A DNA stretch of 64,000 nt. It comes from Pinus tabuliformis. Lineage: Eukaryota; Streptophyta; Pinopsida; Pinales; Pinaceae. The stretch lies in assembly GCA_031772625.1 (NCBI GenBank), contig CM062804.1, forward strand, positions 273,885,174 through 273,949,173, written 5' to 3'. This document shows, in pieces, positions 23,726-36,240 of this stretch. The notes under the pieces were generated by a model. It worked only from the letters and a program-made list of their open reading frames with translations, made no database searches and was not told the DNA's origin. The position numbers were made by a program, and so were the translations under genes. Position 1 is the stretch's first letter. Every line of letters starts with the position of its first letter.

Positions 23726-26700
23726 AAATTGAATATAAATAGAAATAAAAATTAAAAATATAATCAAATTAATTTATTAGAAATTTACATATATATTGAA
23801 ATCAACAACTATATATACATACACTAAATATAAATAGAAATCATCATATACATTAAAATCTATGTGATAAATATTAAAATAAAAACTTAAATTAGGTAAC
23901 TTTAAATCAATGCATACAAAAATTGAACATTAAAACCATTGCATTAGATATTGACATTGAAGCAAAAATATAAATAGAGGTTGACATATAATTAAAGGTA
24001 TAAATATAGATAGAAATTAACATGTACATTAAATATACTAATATATTAGGATATTAAATAGAAGTAATTATATATATATATATATATGAAATTTATATAA
24101 ATATATTAAATAAATAAAAATTAAAATGTACATTGAATGTTATAAATATGAATAAAAATAGAAATTGATATTTAAATTTAAACCAATGCATTGAAATAAA
24201 AATATATATGTACAGTAAAGTCGATATGTAATAAACTTAAAAAAATAAAAAATAAATAGAAAAAACTAAATCAGGAAAACTAAAATAACAATAAACCAGA
24301 AATTGAAGAGGAGAGTCAATATGTAACTTAACCCAAAAAAATATAAATAGACCAACAAAAAAAACTAGGAAAACTGAACTAACAATAAACAAGAAATTGA
24401 AGAAAAGAGATTAACATTAATTCTTCTAGACAAAGCGTCATATACTTTCAATCAAGAATGCTTCATATAATTTCAATAGAGAATGGAAAGTGTGTGAATT
24501 TCAAATGATCATATTCATGTTGAACATGTATTGATCATATTCATATACCAATTTTATCTGTATATTAGAAAGTGAATAATATAGATTAACATTTTGGTAT
24601 TATTTTTTATATTTTCAGTTAATTGAGTAAAATGAGTAGATTTCAAATTATCATGATAATATTAACCGTATACAGATATACAGTTGAAAATCTACCATTT
24701 TTTTGGTGACTTTTATGAATGAAACTACCCTGGATCTATTTTAATATCCGACCTAACAAATGTAAAAAAGATTAAATATCTTAAAATGTAATTTTTTTTA
24801 AAGTTGTGTATTCTAAAAAAATACACATTAAAAAATTTGATCACCCTTCAAATTAAAATAAATATAAATTTAAAAAAAAATTATAATATATTGAAAATTT
24901 TGAAAATAAAAGAAATTATATATTAAAAAAATCATCTCAACACTAAAAAAAATATCAAAATTATTTTTATTAAATCAACATTCTTAAAATAGAAACAAGG
25001 TTTTACATGTTTCAAAATAAAATGAGGCTTTAAATCATTTTGGATGTACTTGTTGGTCTAAAATACTTTGAAGACATGCACATGAAAATTTAATTTGAAA
25101 ATATTAAATAAAATATATACTCCTTAACCATTATCAAAAATATTTATTAGCATATGCATAAGCTATTTTAATTAATATAATGTGAATATTTTTTATTATA
25201 ATATATTTCAAAAATATTAATAAAATTAAAAAGGATATTTTAGACCCTAAATAAATATAACGTAACAATTTTCATGATAGAGCATTTCAATTTTATTAGT
25301 TTTTTGAACATTTGTTTTTTATATTGTCATAAAATAGTAAATGGTAAAGGTATTGCTACTCTTTTGTTACTCTTAATGACGATATAAATTTGGATCCGAA
25401 GTCGATTTATTCTGAATTTTTATTGTTTATGTTTTAAATTTTTTTAAAATAATTTATGTATTTTAAAATATTTTATTTATAGTATTTAAATTAAATAATT
25501 TTTAATTTTTTTTTTGTTATTTTCTAAATATTTAACAATTAGATGGGAGATTTAAAATAATATTTCATATTTGTTTTGTTTGTTAGTTTATGTGAGGGTT
25601 AAGATAATTGTATAATTAACCTATGGTTTGAGTAGTTGTGACTCAAGAGAATTTAAGATGAAAAAATCATTCGGGGATGACATCTCGCATGGACCACACA
25701 AGCCCTTAACATTGCTATATTTTTTCCAATGGATTTTTCAAGTGAGTGATGTTGACATCACTCTACCATCTCACATCTAGTACATATATTTATTTCATCT
25801 TTTTTTGTGAGATTTTATTGGTCTCTAATGCTTTATTAGCTCCTCAAAATGTTTATGTCGCCTTCGTCACCTTATGTGACGTGTCTATCATTGTAGCCAC
25901 TGATGGGAATCTTAATTTTTGGTTTAGCGAATGTAACTTATAATAAACCCTGATGGAAATCAACGCATACATATTTCTAGTCATGTGGCATGTAGCTCAA
26001 GGTTATATTGTAGACTCTACGAATGGGGCAACATTTCTAGTTGTTTGTCAAGAGTAAAGGAACTATATTTGGTTACTCTAAATGCATTTTTTTGTTTTGA
26101 TGAGGGAAAGAAAAATTATTTCCAACTTGCTCTTTACTTATCCAAACCCTCTTCTCAAAGGACTAGGTTAGAGGTGCTAGCTTAACACAATATATATCTC
26201 TATCACTCTTTCATTTTCCATTCCTAATTGTGGCAACAATCAACTTTAGTAGAAAAATGAGTTTATCATTTTTTAGCTAGTCTCTAGTAGAGTTGGGGTT
26301 TTTCCTTATCTTTGTCTTGCCTTCCTTCTTTTAGGGTTTTCAACCTTTACTACATTTTTCTGATTTCTTGCTATCCTTATCATTGGTTTAAATTATTTTA
26401 TCATTTCTATTGGGTTTTATGGTTTTATTTTTGTTTTGTTCTCTATCTCTCTTCCTCATTATTTTTTTGGTGCCTAGGGGTTCTTCTTTTCTTGGCAATG
26501 TTTCTAGCCTCTCCCATTAAGTAGGTCCACATTGTACGATTCTATTTCTTAGTTCATTTAGCTCTCCTCCCTTTTGTGTCCTACTCATGTAGAATTTGTT
26601 TTTCCTACATGGAAAACTTCTCTCCACATGCTATAGTCATTCTGTACCAACAAACTTGTTTTTACTATGGGTATACCTATTATTAGGAGTATGGTGATTT

Positions 26701-27149
26701 GGGTAAGACGAGAGATCAGAGTAGAGCTAAAGTTTTGATAGTATGGTTTCGAGAGCTCACTCCCACTATAATATAGGTAGATATTTATTAGGCTAAGAGG
26801 GATATTGCTAACCAGCAACATATTCTCTCATGGAAGGATGTTTTGGATGATGTGATAGATTGGATTCATGATGCAGGACATAGATGTTGTTGGTACAACA
26901 CATACATGTAAACAATGGAAATCTAGTGGCACATCAAGTGTCCTCTAGGAAAAGTATTGTTAGATAGACATGAGGACTGAGATGATATTCTCCTATGCTT
27001 GCACCACTTATAACATCAAATTATTGTTTCTCATCGTAAGCTGGGGCACATTAAAAGGAACATAAACATTCCACTAGATTATGGATACTCGTTGGATAGG
27101 AACAAAGAGCCAATATTAGTAGAAGCCAATGATTCAAACCACTTCTAAT
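23726..27149. other. AT-rich spacer, no gene recognised
   Basis: This spacer lies between elements A and E. The first 0.7 kb holds degenerate repeats, listed separately. 24420-25600 is almost pure A/T with homopolymer runs. 25620-27149 is less extreme and has several short frames (25746-25943, 25985-26185, 26312-26524), the last strongly hydrophobic and T-rich. None shows a domain, a start context or a neighbour that supports a gene. Confidence 0.6.
23735..24420. repeat. Degenerate AT-rich direct repeats
   Basis: Variants of tataaatagaaat followed by acatgtacatta or similar recur irregularly from 23735 to about 24190. A clearer pair shares ggaaaactaaaataacaata at 24275 and a close variant about 95 bp further on, both running into agaaattgaagaggaga-like sequence. 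Copies are too divergent for a fixed period. Confidence 0.55.
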
Positions 27150-27291
27150 TTGGATTCATGAAGTAACAACATAAAATATAGATTTAAAAAAAAATAAAAA
27201 GATATAGAAAATAGAGGTTCAATTAATAAATTAAAACTCCTTAAAACTATTTACATGCAAGAGAGAAACAAACTATCTCAGGTGGTGATAG

Positions 27292-27478
27292 TGTCAGGTG
27301 ACGAGGTAACTCCTCAAATGAATTGCATTTCTTCATCAATATTTCTCATGGATATATATAATGAGCGAGAGTCTCTTGGGCTTCACCTCCCATTGTCTCT
27401 TCATTTTCATATTCTCCATTATCTACTATTTACATTATTTACAAATATTCACCCAATCCGAATGATTAGGTGTCAACA
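27292..27478 (-). repeat. Element D 3' LTR
   Basis: 187-bp LTR starting TGTCAGG and ending TGTCAACA, followed by the minus-strand polypurine tract TAAGGGGGGGA. It pairs with 30552-30737 and is homologous to A's LTRs (shared aggtaactcctcaaat and ttacattatttacaa). Confidence 0.9.
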
Positions 27479-27489
27479 TTCCCCCCCTT

Positions 27490-29160
27490 AATATAAATGG
27501 ATGTTGTTGAGTCCAAGAATCATTCTAAATAGTTCAAAATTTTCTCTTCCAAGAACCTTGGTGAAGATGTATGAAATCTTCTCATTAGTGGAACAATGGC
27601 ATAGATGGATTGTCTTAGCTTTACCATGATGTCGAATAAAATGGTATTTTGTATTGATATGCTTTGTTTAATCATGGAACTTTGGTTTCTTGGCCAAATT
27701 TATTGCAAAGGTGTTGTCAATCATCGGTGGAGTTGAATGCACTTGTTTCACCTACAAATCTTCCACAATTTTCGTGAGCCACAAAATTTATTTTGTTGCC
27801 TCAGCTACTGCCACATATTCTACGTCTCTTATGGAATCTGTTGGAACTAATTGGTTGTGTGATCTCCAGGAGACAACTTCTGATCCAAGACTCATAGCAT
27901 AACCTAAAGTAGTGGAGTTGAATGCACTTGCTTCAACTGCAAATCTTCTAGAATTTTCCTAAGCCACAAAATTTATTATGTTGCCTCATCTGCTGCCACA
28001 TATTCTCCCTCTATTGTGGAATCTGCTGGAACTGATTGTTTATGTGATCTCCAAGAGACAGCTCCTGATCCAAGACTAATAACATAAGCTGAAGTAGATA
28101 TCCTAGTTTCTTTATCTCCATCAAACTCTGAATCAAAGTATCCAATCAAGCTGAAGTCACCCAGTTGTGTATACTTGAGTCCTAATTCTTGTGTTCACTT
28201 CAAGTACTTTAGAACTCTTTTTGTAGCAAACCAATGCTCCTCACAAGGATTTTCCATAAACTTGGATAGGATGCCAATAGTGAACGAAATGTATGGTCTG
28301 GTAGTAGTCTGGTAGTTGAGAATTCCTACAAGTTTTCTATACTTTGTTGCATCCTCAAATTATTTTTCTTCAGTGCATGTGAGCTTTAATTTTTGTTCCA
28401 TTGGAGTAGTCAAAGGATTTCATTCATACATGCCAAACATGTTCAATAGATCTCCAATGTACTTTTTTGAGAGAGGAATATATAATTTGAATGTTGAGTT
28501 ACATAAATACCAAGATAGTAGTGAACATATCCCAAGTTAGTCATTTCAAAACCTTTCCTAAATTCCTTATTTATGGATGAAATTTATATTTCATTGTTCC
28601 TGGTCATCAAAAGATCATCTACATATACCACAAGATATACAATTGTTTTTCCAAATTTCTTGAGAAACAAAGTTGCATCATCAAGATCATAATGTTTTAA
28701 GTTAAGCTTCAAAAGATGCTTTGTTAACTTTTCATACCAGGCTCGTGGTGCTTGCTTGAGGCCATACAATGATTTCAAAAGTTTTCATACTTTATGTTCA
28801 TGTCCTTTCACAATCGTTCCGGCTTGGACATAAAAAAAAATTCTTTCACATCTCCATTTAAGAAAGTAGTTTTTACATCCATTTGATAGGCTTTCCAATT
28901 GTTCTAAGCTGCCAAGGAAAAGAGTGTCTAGATGGTAGCCCATTTTGTTGTGGGGGAAAATTTCTCCTCATAATCGACCCCTTCCGTCTGTGCAAAACCT
29001 TTTGCCACAACCCTGGATTTGTGCTTGTCAAGTGAGCCATCAGCTTTATACTTGTTCTTGTAAACCGACTTGCAGTGAACTGGTTTGGTTCCAAATGGAG
29101 GATCAACCAACTTCCAAGTGTCATTTTTTATCAAGGAATCATACACCTTTTGCATCACTT
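27490..29160 (-). pseudogene. Element D reverse transcriptase and RNase H, relic
   Basis: Minus-strand frame 28584-28778 reads MKSLYGLKQAPRAWYEKL and then VYLVVYVDDLLM, the diagnostic Copia reverse transcriptase boxes. 28928-29158 carries the KNDTWKLVDPPFGTKPV and FAQTEGVDYEEKFSP motifs of the domain start. The RNase H relic lies at 27690-28100. Best-preserved reading of the A/D family polymerase in the window, but part of a broken fossil. Confidence 0.88.
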
Positions 29161-29164
29161 CTTT

Positions 29165-30535
29165 CTATTCACCATGAGAATAAACTTTTAGTTCACAATC
29201 ATAAGAAACATCCATATCAACAAGTGAATCATAATTGTCTACATCACCTTCATTTTTATCTATTGTACTTTTTGTTCCTATATTTCCAATCTCATAAGGA
29301 TGAACACTTCCAAGTTTATTTGTCATCCATTTTGGGCGACCCTTGTGAGATGATCCAGGTTGCCTAGTTGATTGAGTTGGGACTGAATCAAGATTGAGAA
29401 TCCAAATTATGTCAATCACATCACTCAAAGTATCATTAGTGGGTGGAGATTCATGTGGGGGAGAGAGTGCTTCAGAAGAAGATTACACTTTATTGATCTA
29501 GTATAGGAATTACCCCTTCAAGATGTGGAACTCGATTATGAAATTCTAGAAATGATTCTGCATGTTCGAATCTATTGAAGCGATCAAGCTATCATTGAAC
29601 AACATTGTAATGTTTGGAAGATTCAAGAAATATTACATCTCTAGATAAAATAAAATTCTTATTAACTTCATCATAGATATGGTATGATTTGGAGGTATTT
29701 GAATACCTCGAGAAAATACACTTGCCAATCCTTGCACCTAGTTTTCTTCTTTTTTCCTTTGGTATCAAGGGATAGCAGGTGGAACCAAAGACCTTGAGAT
29801 GCTTTATCGAAGGAATGTGTCCATATGACATTTCATAAAGAGTCTTTTTTCTAATAACATTAGATGGACATATATTATTTACACACACAAAACATATAAC
29901 TTCATTAGTCCACAACATCAATTTTACATTCTTGAAAAACATCACAGAACGTACCATATTTCAGATTGTCCTATTCATTTTTTTAGGTACTCCATTATGT
30001 TGGGGATTATAAGGTACAATTGTTTGATGTTTGACTCCATGTTGGAGAAGATAGTTTTCAAATTTTTTTGAAGTGTATTTTCTTCCATTATCAGTGTGAA
30101 TTGAGCCAATATGAGATTGTGCATAATTTTCAATCCATGTATGAAAGTTCTTGAATGTTTGAAAAGCATCATATTTGTTATTCAATAAATAAACCCAACA
30201 TATTCTAGTGTAATCATTAATAAATGTCATCGTATATTTATTTCCATTTGTATAAGGAACATGCATCTTCTTCCTCTTCATCTTTGACCACCTCTTACTC
30301 TAGTAGAATCTTGAGCATGATTCATCTCTCTATGTTCAAGAAACATAACTTCTTGAGAAGAATGAGGAGTTGTCTTCTTTCCAAGGGAATTTTGTCCCTC
30401 AGAAAATTTCTTCACAAGGGATGCAAAGGTAATCTCTTTGAGGTTTCTATTTGCTTGCAATGACACAAGATAATTTGAATAAGTGGGATAAAGTTCCTTG
30501 ACAAAAGCTATAAGAGGAATGTTTAGTTCAATATA
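29165..30535 (-). pseudogene. Element D linker, integrase and gag remnants
   Basis: Minus-strand 29165-29428 is the acidic linker, similar to A's. 29592-29957 and 29961-30281 hold the integrase core (NKYTMTFINDYTRICWVYLL and VPYNPQHNGVPKKMNRTI). 30278-30535 has a short Arg/Gln-rich nucleocapsid-like remnant before the primer site. Broken fossil. Confidence 0.82.
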
Positions 30536-30551
30536 AGTGGATTTGATACAA

Positions 30552-30737
30552 TATTAGGCTAGGAGGTAACTCCTAAAGCGAATTTTGCTTATTCATTAAG
30601 ATTCTCATGGATATACATAATTCGAGAGAGACTCTTGCTCCTCACCTCCAATTGTCTCTTCATTTTCCTATTCTCCATTATTTACTATTTACATTATTTA
30701 CAAATATTCACCCAATCCTAATGATTAGGTGTCAATA
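30552..30737 (-). repeat. Element D 5' LTR with adjacent primer site
   Basis: 186-bp partner of 27292-27478, ending TGTCAATA before gatag. Immediately inside it, 30541-30551 reads TTGTATCAAAT on the minus strand, a drifted form of the initiator methionine tRNA primer site. Confidence 0.85.
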
Positions 30738-30742
30738 GATAG

Positions 30743-31225
30743 CTTATCTATGAGAAGATATGTGATGGATACATGTCTTCTCAAATTCATTATGATGAGG
30801 CTCTCAGGCCTTTTCATCATTAATCAATAATGAAAACCCATTAACATGCAAAATCCTAACCCCAGGAGATGAAGTACCAAAAGTTTGTGGGCCCTACTAG
30901 GGTTATTTGGAACATCAACTTCTCAAGGTTGTAAATTTGGCATACGATCTCCAATTGGTACACATGATATACATTTAGAAAGGTCTCTGAAAGGAAAACA
31001 ACTTTCAACTGCAAAACTCTATTGCATGCTATAGGCTTCACCATTTGCCCCAAATAAATTATTGTGGGCCGCAAAACTGCTATAAAATATTAGGACCTAA
31101 AAAACTACCACAAGTAGAAAACTTATTGAAATAGGAAACAATGCTGGAAATAAGGAAAATGAATGGAAATAATGTTGGGGGTACAAGTAGAATAGGAAAT
31201 TAGCCACCAATATACACCTCAATCA
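30743..31225 (-). repeat. Element E first LTR, remainder after D
   Basis: The inner part of the LTR that D split. Its outer part is about 27150-27286. It aligns with 32690-33141 through shared blocks such as gaagt(a/g)ccaaaag and caaggttgta-like stretches. It ends near caatca and is followed by ttcctctccctta, a polypurine tract on the minus strand. Confidence 0.7.
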
Positions 31226-31239
31226 TTCCTCTCCCTTAG

Positions 31240-32290
31240 GAAGTAATGGTCCCCATTACATTGAGTGTGTCCATGAGATGGGGAACCTTCTACTGAATTT
31301 GGTCCCTATTGAGCCACTTGTTGTGGTGCAAGAGTTGGTCTACTTTGAAAACCATATATATTTAGATCATCTATTGGTGGGTGTTTTTAACCTGTGTTTC
31401 CATGATCTTATTAGTTGTGGCATGTTTGATGCAATATGGATTGAGCACTACTGGTGTCAGCTATTTAGCAATGTTTGATGTGTCCAATAATTATGTGAAG
31501 TATGATTGAAGGTGGTCAACATTGAATACGAGGTGGAATCAAAGAAATGGAGGGATACTTAGCCCTAAAGCATTATTACCCATGGCTTTAATGATGGTGT
31601 ATGACCCATATTGATGTGGTTGAATCCTCTAATGGCTCTAGTAAGGCATTCCATCTGTAGATGCCACCCCACCTTGTCACCCACTTGAAACTGATGTGGC
31701 ACCCAATGTTGATGATGAAGTTTCCTATATTTAGCATTTTTTTATCAAGGATATCATGAAAATTCTGGCACATGTGTCATTGCAAAGGCATGACAACATT
31801 AATTGGGCACAATGGTTGAAATTTGAATCCCATTTGAAAGGGTTTGTGGCAAGTTATGCTATGGAGAGCTCTATTATAATTGTGTTTCACATATGGAAGA
31901 TATTAATCCCAGTGGATGCTTGGAGTTGTACATGCATAGTATGTGCATTATCATCCTATATATGACCTCTCTTGGGCCATTAGTATGGGGGTGGAATGTC
32001 ATCAACTTGGTGTTATTATTATCAAAAAATGATCATAGGATTTACCAAAATGTGTTAAGGAACATGTTCTCTCGATATCATATAATTTTCTGTGAGATCC
32101 CAAAATGTATTCACACTCATTTGATGAAGCATTTGCTAGTGTCTTCTATTTTGATATTCTTTTTTCAAGCATCCAATATAGTCATCTTAGAAAATATATC
32201 AACAAACAAAAGTACATATTCATTAACATGTTTGGTAGGAGGAAAGTCAAGTAAACCATCGAAATGGATTCCCAAGGCTAGCTAGGATTA
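31240..32290 (-). pseudogene. Element E integrase (Ty3/Gypsy), relic
   Basis: Minus-strand translation in more than one frame shows Ty3/Gypsy integrase landmarks: a DIFSK-type stretch followed by MTILDAW near 32170-32210, IHFGI and FLNTFW near 32050-32110, and TFHPHTNG near 31990-32010. The C-terminal HQFQVGDKV motif is at about 31660-31690. The protein would join element cDNA to the chromosome. Strongly decayed. Plus-strand frames 31756-31965 and 31893-32285 are shadows. Confidence 0.75.
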
Positions 32291-32530
32291 TTTCAGGAGC
32301 TCCATTTCTACCTGGATGTATTTCATCATCTCATTCCTTTGTCATTCGAGGGCCTCATTGAGTAATAATTTGAAGGATCTCCTTCGTCCCCATATTTATT
32401 ATCTTCTTCAATGGGTGGCTGTTAAGGTAGACAAGGTTGTTCTTGCAAGGGTTCAACGTGTTCAGGTCCTAACTCCTTATGCTCTGATCTCATTAGGGAC
32501 ATGCACAAAATAAAAGAGAAAGAGAAGACC

Positions 32531-32542
32531 GCTATGATACCA
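32531..32542 (-). other. Element E primer-binding site (initiator Met tRNA type)
   Basis: Minus-strand TGGTATCATAGC, one mismatch from TGGTATCAGAGC, two bases inside the second LTR. Confidence 0.8.
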
Positions 32543-32544
32543 CT

Positions 32545-33141
32545 AATAAGAATTTATGAAGGAAATAAATGAAATAAAAATTCAAACAAAAACATAGAGA
32601 TACAAAAAAACAAAAGTTCAATGAATAAATAGAAACTGCTTAAAAATGTTTACATGCAAGGAGGAAAGAAACTAGCTTTGGCGATGCTATCTTATCTTTG
32701 ATAGGACATGTGATGGCTCTCACTCACTTTTATCATCAATAAATAATGGAAAATAGTAAACACCAAGAAACCAAACCCGAAGAAATGAAGTGCCAAAAGA
32801 GTGTGGGCTCCGATGGGGTTAGTTCAAAAGTAAACTTCTTGAGATCGTAACTATGGCATAAAATATTTGTTTGGTGCACACGATAACTGATTAGAAAAGT
32901 CTATTCATGGAAAAAAAGTTTCAATTTCAATCCTTTTTATTGGCCATGAGTTTTCTTGTTTCCCAAAAAACAAGTTGTTTATGGCAACAAAATGGCTCAA
33001 AAAGTTCACGATCTGAAAAAACTGCCAAAAATAGAAAATTGTTGAAATAAGAAACTATACTGGAAATTAGGAGACTAAGTGGAAATAGTGTTGGCAATCG
33101 AAGTCAAATAGGTTGGTGGCCATAAATATCCATCTAGGTTG
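32545..33141 (-). repeat. Element E second LTR
   Basis: About 600 bp, homologous to 27150-27286 plus 30743-31225, with similarity around 80 percent by eye. It is followed by tcctccccactta (purine-rich on the minus strand) and then by a second copy of the pol-end sequence (33155-33658), homologous to 31240-31720. Confidence 0.7.
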
Positions 33142-33658
33142 GTCCTCCCCACTTAGGAATTAGTTGTCCCCATTGAATTGACTACCTCCATAAGATGGAG
33201 AAACTCTGTTGAATTTAGTCCCTAGTCAACCACTTTCCTCGTGTAGGACTTGGCCAACTTTGAAAACATGATACAACTAGATCCTCTATTGGAGAGTGTT
33301 CTTGACCTAAGTGTCCATGATTCGATCAATTTCGGCATGTTCAATGCAATCTGGATTAAGCTCTATTGGTGTCATATACTCAACAATGTATGATATGTCC
33401 AACAATAGCAGGAAGTATAGTTGAAGCTGGTCCACATTGAATATGTGATGCGAGCCAAGGAATTGCGAGATAATTATCTCAAAAGCATTGTGACCAAAAA
33501 AATAGTGACCTGTAACCTTAGTGATGATGTAGCACCTGTATGAAAGTGGTTGAAGCTTTCAACAAGCTCTAGTAAATTATTTCTTCTATAGTTGAACCAC
33601 ACACCTTGTTCTATGTCATTTCAATTACTTTAGCCCAATTCAGTTATTGATTTAGCAT

Positions 33659-36240
33659 TGCATCTAATTATTAACAATGTTTCCAATCATAAACAATAAT
33701 TGAAGATAAAAAAAAATATGCAATTACAAAGGAGACAGTAGCACAACCACAAGAGACACCAGATTGGTCAAAGAACAGGGAAAAAACCCACTAGGGTTAA
33801 AACCCTTTCAAATCTTATTATTATTAGATTGTCATAAAATGTTCTGACAAAACATACAATGAACTAAATACACAATCATCCGGCAAATATTTATCAACTA
33901 CAAATACGTAGAAGACTTCAACAAATACTTTACAACAAAGAGAAACATTCCAGCCTTTGGACATCTATGGTCTACTACCAAACACTAGCTCAGAACCCTG
34001 GTCACACTCATCAAGTTATTCTGCGAGCGACTGTGTATTCACGATCACTCTCTGAACCATTGTATGCCAGCAACTATGGTTATATTATCTCATAATTATC
34101 TCAGAGCCTTAATCACACCCTTCACAATGTTATGCGAGCGATTGTGGCTTCCCAATTTCTCTTTGAGGCACTGCGAGCATGTGAACACAGTTGAATCTAA
34201 CCTATGAGAAGTGTGTGATTGGAAGATAGAAACCCTAAACATGTGCAAGCCTTAGACCTATGATTTCGAACCTTACACGAGCTTCCTCTATTAGAACTAT
34301 GTGAACCAAACAATAGAAGAAGCGAAGAAGATTCTTGATGATGATCAAATGAGCTTGAGGTCTCTTGTATTTATAGGCTTCCATGGTGGTCCATTTAATG
34401 TTGACATTGACCTATCCCAATGTACATGAGTGCATACATAAATTCCAAACCCAACTTCTACTTGTCCAAATCAAGTGATCTTTAGGTCAATTTTGGTCCT
34501 CTCGAAAATAGGAATTTAGTGCAACCATTATCTTCATTGTATGAGTTGTCCAAGGTAGAATTTTACCCTATTTTCGTAAATTAACACTCCCTCTCAACTA
34601 GGAAGAATTCCACCCTTCCAATATCTTTTTGTTAATCATCATATCATCATGTCATAATGTCATTGTGTCATGTCCATCTTTGTTCAGCTATATATGCTAA
34701 AACATTCTTGAATCTAAAAGAATAAGAATCAAGGAGAATTAGATTGTAGCCTCTATCTGATGGGGGAGTCACATATATCAACTCCATATTGAGAAATATG
34801 ATATCCAAACACATAAGGGAGCACATTTCAACCCCAGAATCACATCAGGGAGCTCATTCTCAACCCAGAACCATAATGGGCAGAAAATCTCAACCCAAAC
34901 CTATTGCATGTCGATCTTTCCATCAATTACCCTCAAGAGTCGCGAGGTAGAACACCTACATCATAATCAAGTTGTGTTTTACAATCCAAGTACACTCTCA
35001 ACCCGTTGGCCAAATGGGGAGCGGTATTCTCAAAGAGCTTGGCTTGTCTGTATGATGCCAACTCGAGCATACTCTGCATAGACGAGATCGGGGAGAAACA
35101 TATCCAACCCTATGGGTAATATATAGGGGTAATTCCCTAGTTTCGATAGATCCCTCATACCTAGATGCCCTCTATCTTAATTCCTCGCCCTCAATGCTCA
35201 ATAGTGGTGCAGAGTTGGCCCAGTGTCCTTGATCAACACTACCACTTATTAGGAGGGGTCACATCCATCAATCTAAGCTACTATATTAAGACCAAGAACT
35301 TCCCTTTCACGAGAACCTTGGCTAGAATATGTATAATTGCGTCATCTATCGATATGTGATGGAGTCTAATGGCTCCTCTCTGCACCATGTCTCAAAGTAA
35401 GTGATATTAGATCTCTATTTTCTTGGACATGTGGTGAATACAGGATTCTCTGCGAGATGGATCCCACTCTTTTTGTTGTGATATATCACTTTAGGATGTA
35501 GGGCCTTCTTAAATATCTCTCCAAAGATCTTCGTTAACTAAGCTGCTTCACAACTAGCCATGCTAGAGCCAATATATTCTGCCTTGGCAATACTCAATGA
35601 TATGAACTTCTGCTTCCTACTGGTCCAAGATATCATGATCGATCCAAGACTAAACGAACATCCATACATAATATTCCTATCAATAACATTGCCTTCCTAT
35701 TCAACATCATTGTATCCATGAGTTCGAACATCTCCGACAAAATATCTCAAACCAATTGTGATCATCCCATGGAAATATCTCAAAATGTGTTTCGCAGCGA
35801 TCCAGTGTGCGTGGAGAGGATCGGTCATGGATTGGCTCAACGTTTTCACTGCATATTATATATTTGGATGAGTGCTTATTAAGAACATGACAGACCCAAT
35901 AAATTGTATATAATTGGATGGAATCACCAAATAGGGTCCTACAACTTCTCCACATAACTTCTTGAAGTTCATTTCCATTGGTGTGGCCATGGACTTGCAT
36001 TCTGTCATTCCAAATCTCTCGAACAACTTCACAAGATATTTTCCTTGTGAAGCGAAAATCTCAATGATTCTTTGCTACATGTCAAAGCGTAGAAATTCAT
36101 GCATGAGTCAAAGGTCCTTCATCTACGATTAATAAGCTAGCTACCTCTTCTACTTGATCATCAAAGGCTCACTACTTGTCAAGAATAGATTGTCAACATA
36201 TAAAACCAAAGTCAACAACATACCTTGGACTACCTTGAAG
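33659..36240 (-). mobile_element. Element F: 3' portion of a third Ty1/Copia family
   Basis: The minus strand reads, from right to left, the end of reverse transcriptase, RNase H, a polypurine tract (34587-34604, CTAGTTGAGAGGGAG) and one LTR of about 930 bp (33659-34586, TG start inferred, ACA end). The other half of the element is not in the window, so this is a partial copy, broken. The left edge coincides with loss of similarity to E, so F either inserted into E or was joined to it. Confidence 0.72.
34605..36235 (-). pseudogene. Element F RNase H and reverse transcriptase end, relic
   Basis: On the minus strand the RNase H region at about 35380-35660 carries SLGSIMISWTSRKQKFISLS followed by a KAEYI stretch and HPKVIYHNKKSGI, clear Copia signatures. 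The reverse transcriptase end at 35700-36235 has a LYVDN box and a RFGMTECKSMATPMEMN stretch. Broken fossil, family distinct from A, B and D. Confidence 0.8.

Larger units (their letters stand above)
27292..30737 (-). mobile_element. Element D: Ty1/Copia fossil of the A family, nested in the first LTR of E
   Basis: D spans 3446 bp on the minus strand, with LTRs at 27292-27478 and 30552-30737 and an exact target duplication gatag at 27287-27291 and 30738-30742. LTRs and coding relics match element A closely in order and sequence. It is clearly shorter than A's own 5.6 kb, so it is broken, with several breaks. The LTRs differ at roughly one position in six by eye, making it one of the oldest insertions here, and E must be older still. 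Confidence 0.9.
27150..33658 (-). mobile_element. Element E: Ty3/Gypsy fossil in an LTR-internal-LTR-internal arrangement
   Basis: Two related segments of about 1.1 kb, 27150-31700 (after removing element D) and 32545-33658, share an LTR-like part followed by the same pol-end sequence. The first LTR ends near 31225 and is followed by a polypurine tract on the minus strand. The integrase relic runs to about 32290, and a methionine-tRNA-type primer site (32531-32542) precedes the second LTR. The second LTR is again followed by pol-end sequence instead of flanking DNA. The unit therefore repeats, as after unequal recombination between LTRs or insertion of sister copies. Much shorter than a whole Gypsy element, and broken in many places. 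Outer ends are approximate and no target duplication was found. Confidence 0.65.

Noticed and set aside
23735-24420. A centromeric or satellite array
   Set aside because: The repeats are too divergent, too few and without a constant period.
26312-26524. Hydrophobic 70-codon frame suggesting a small membrane protein
   Set aside because: T-rich DNA gives Phe, Leu and Tyr codons by composition. No start context, neighbour or homologue can be argued.
28945-29367. Plus-strand 140-codon frame in element D
   Set aside because: Shadow of the minus-strand reverse transcriptase start and linker, which carry Copia motifs.
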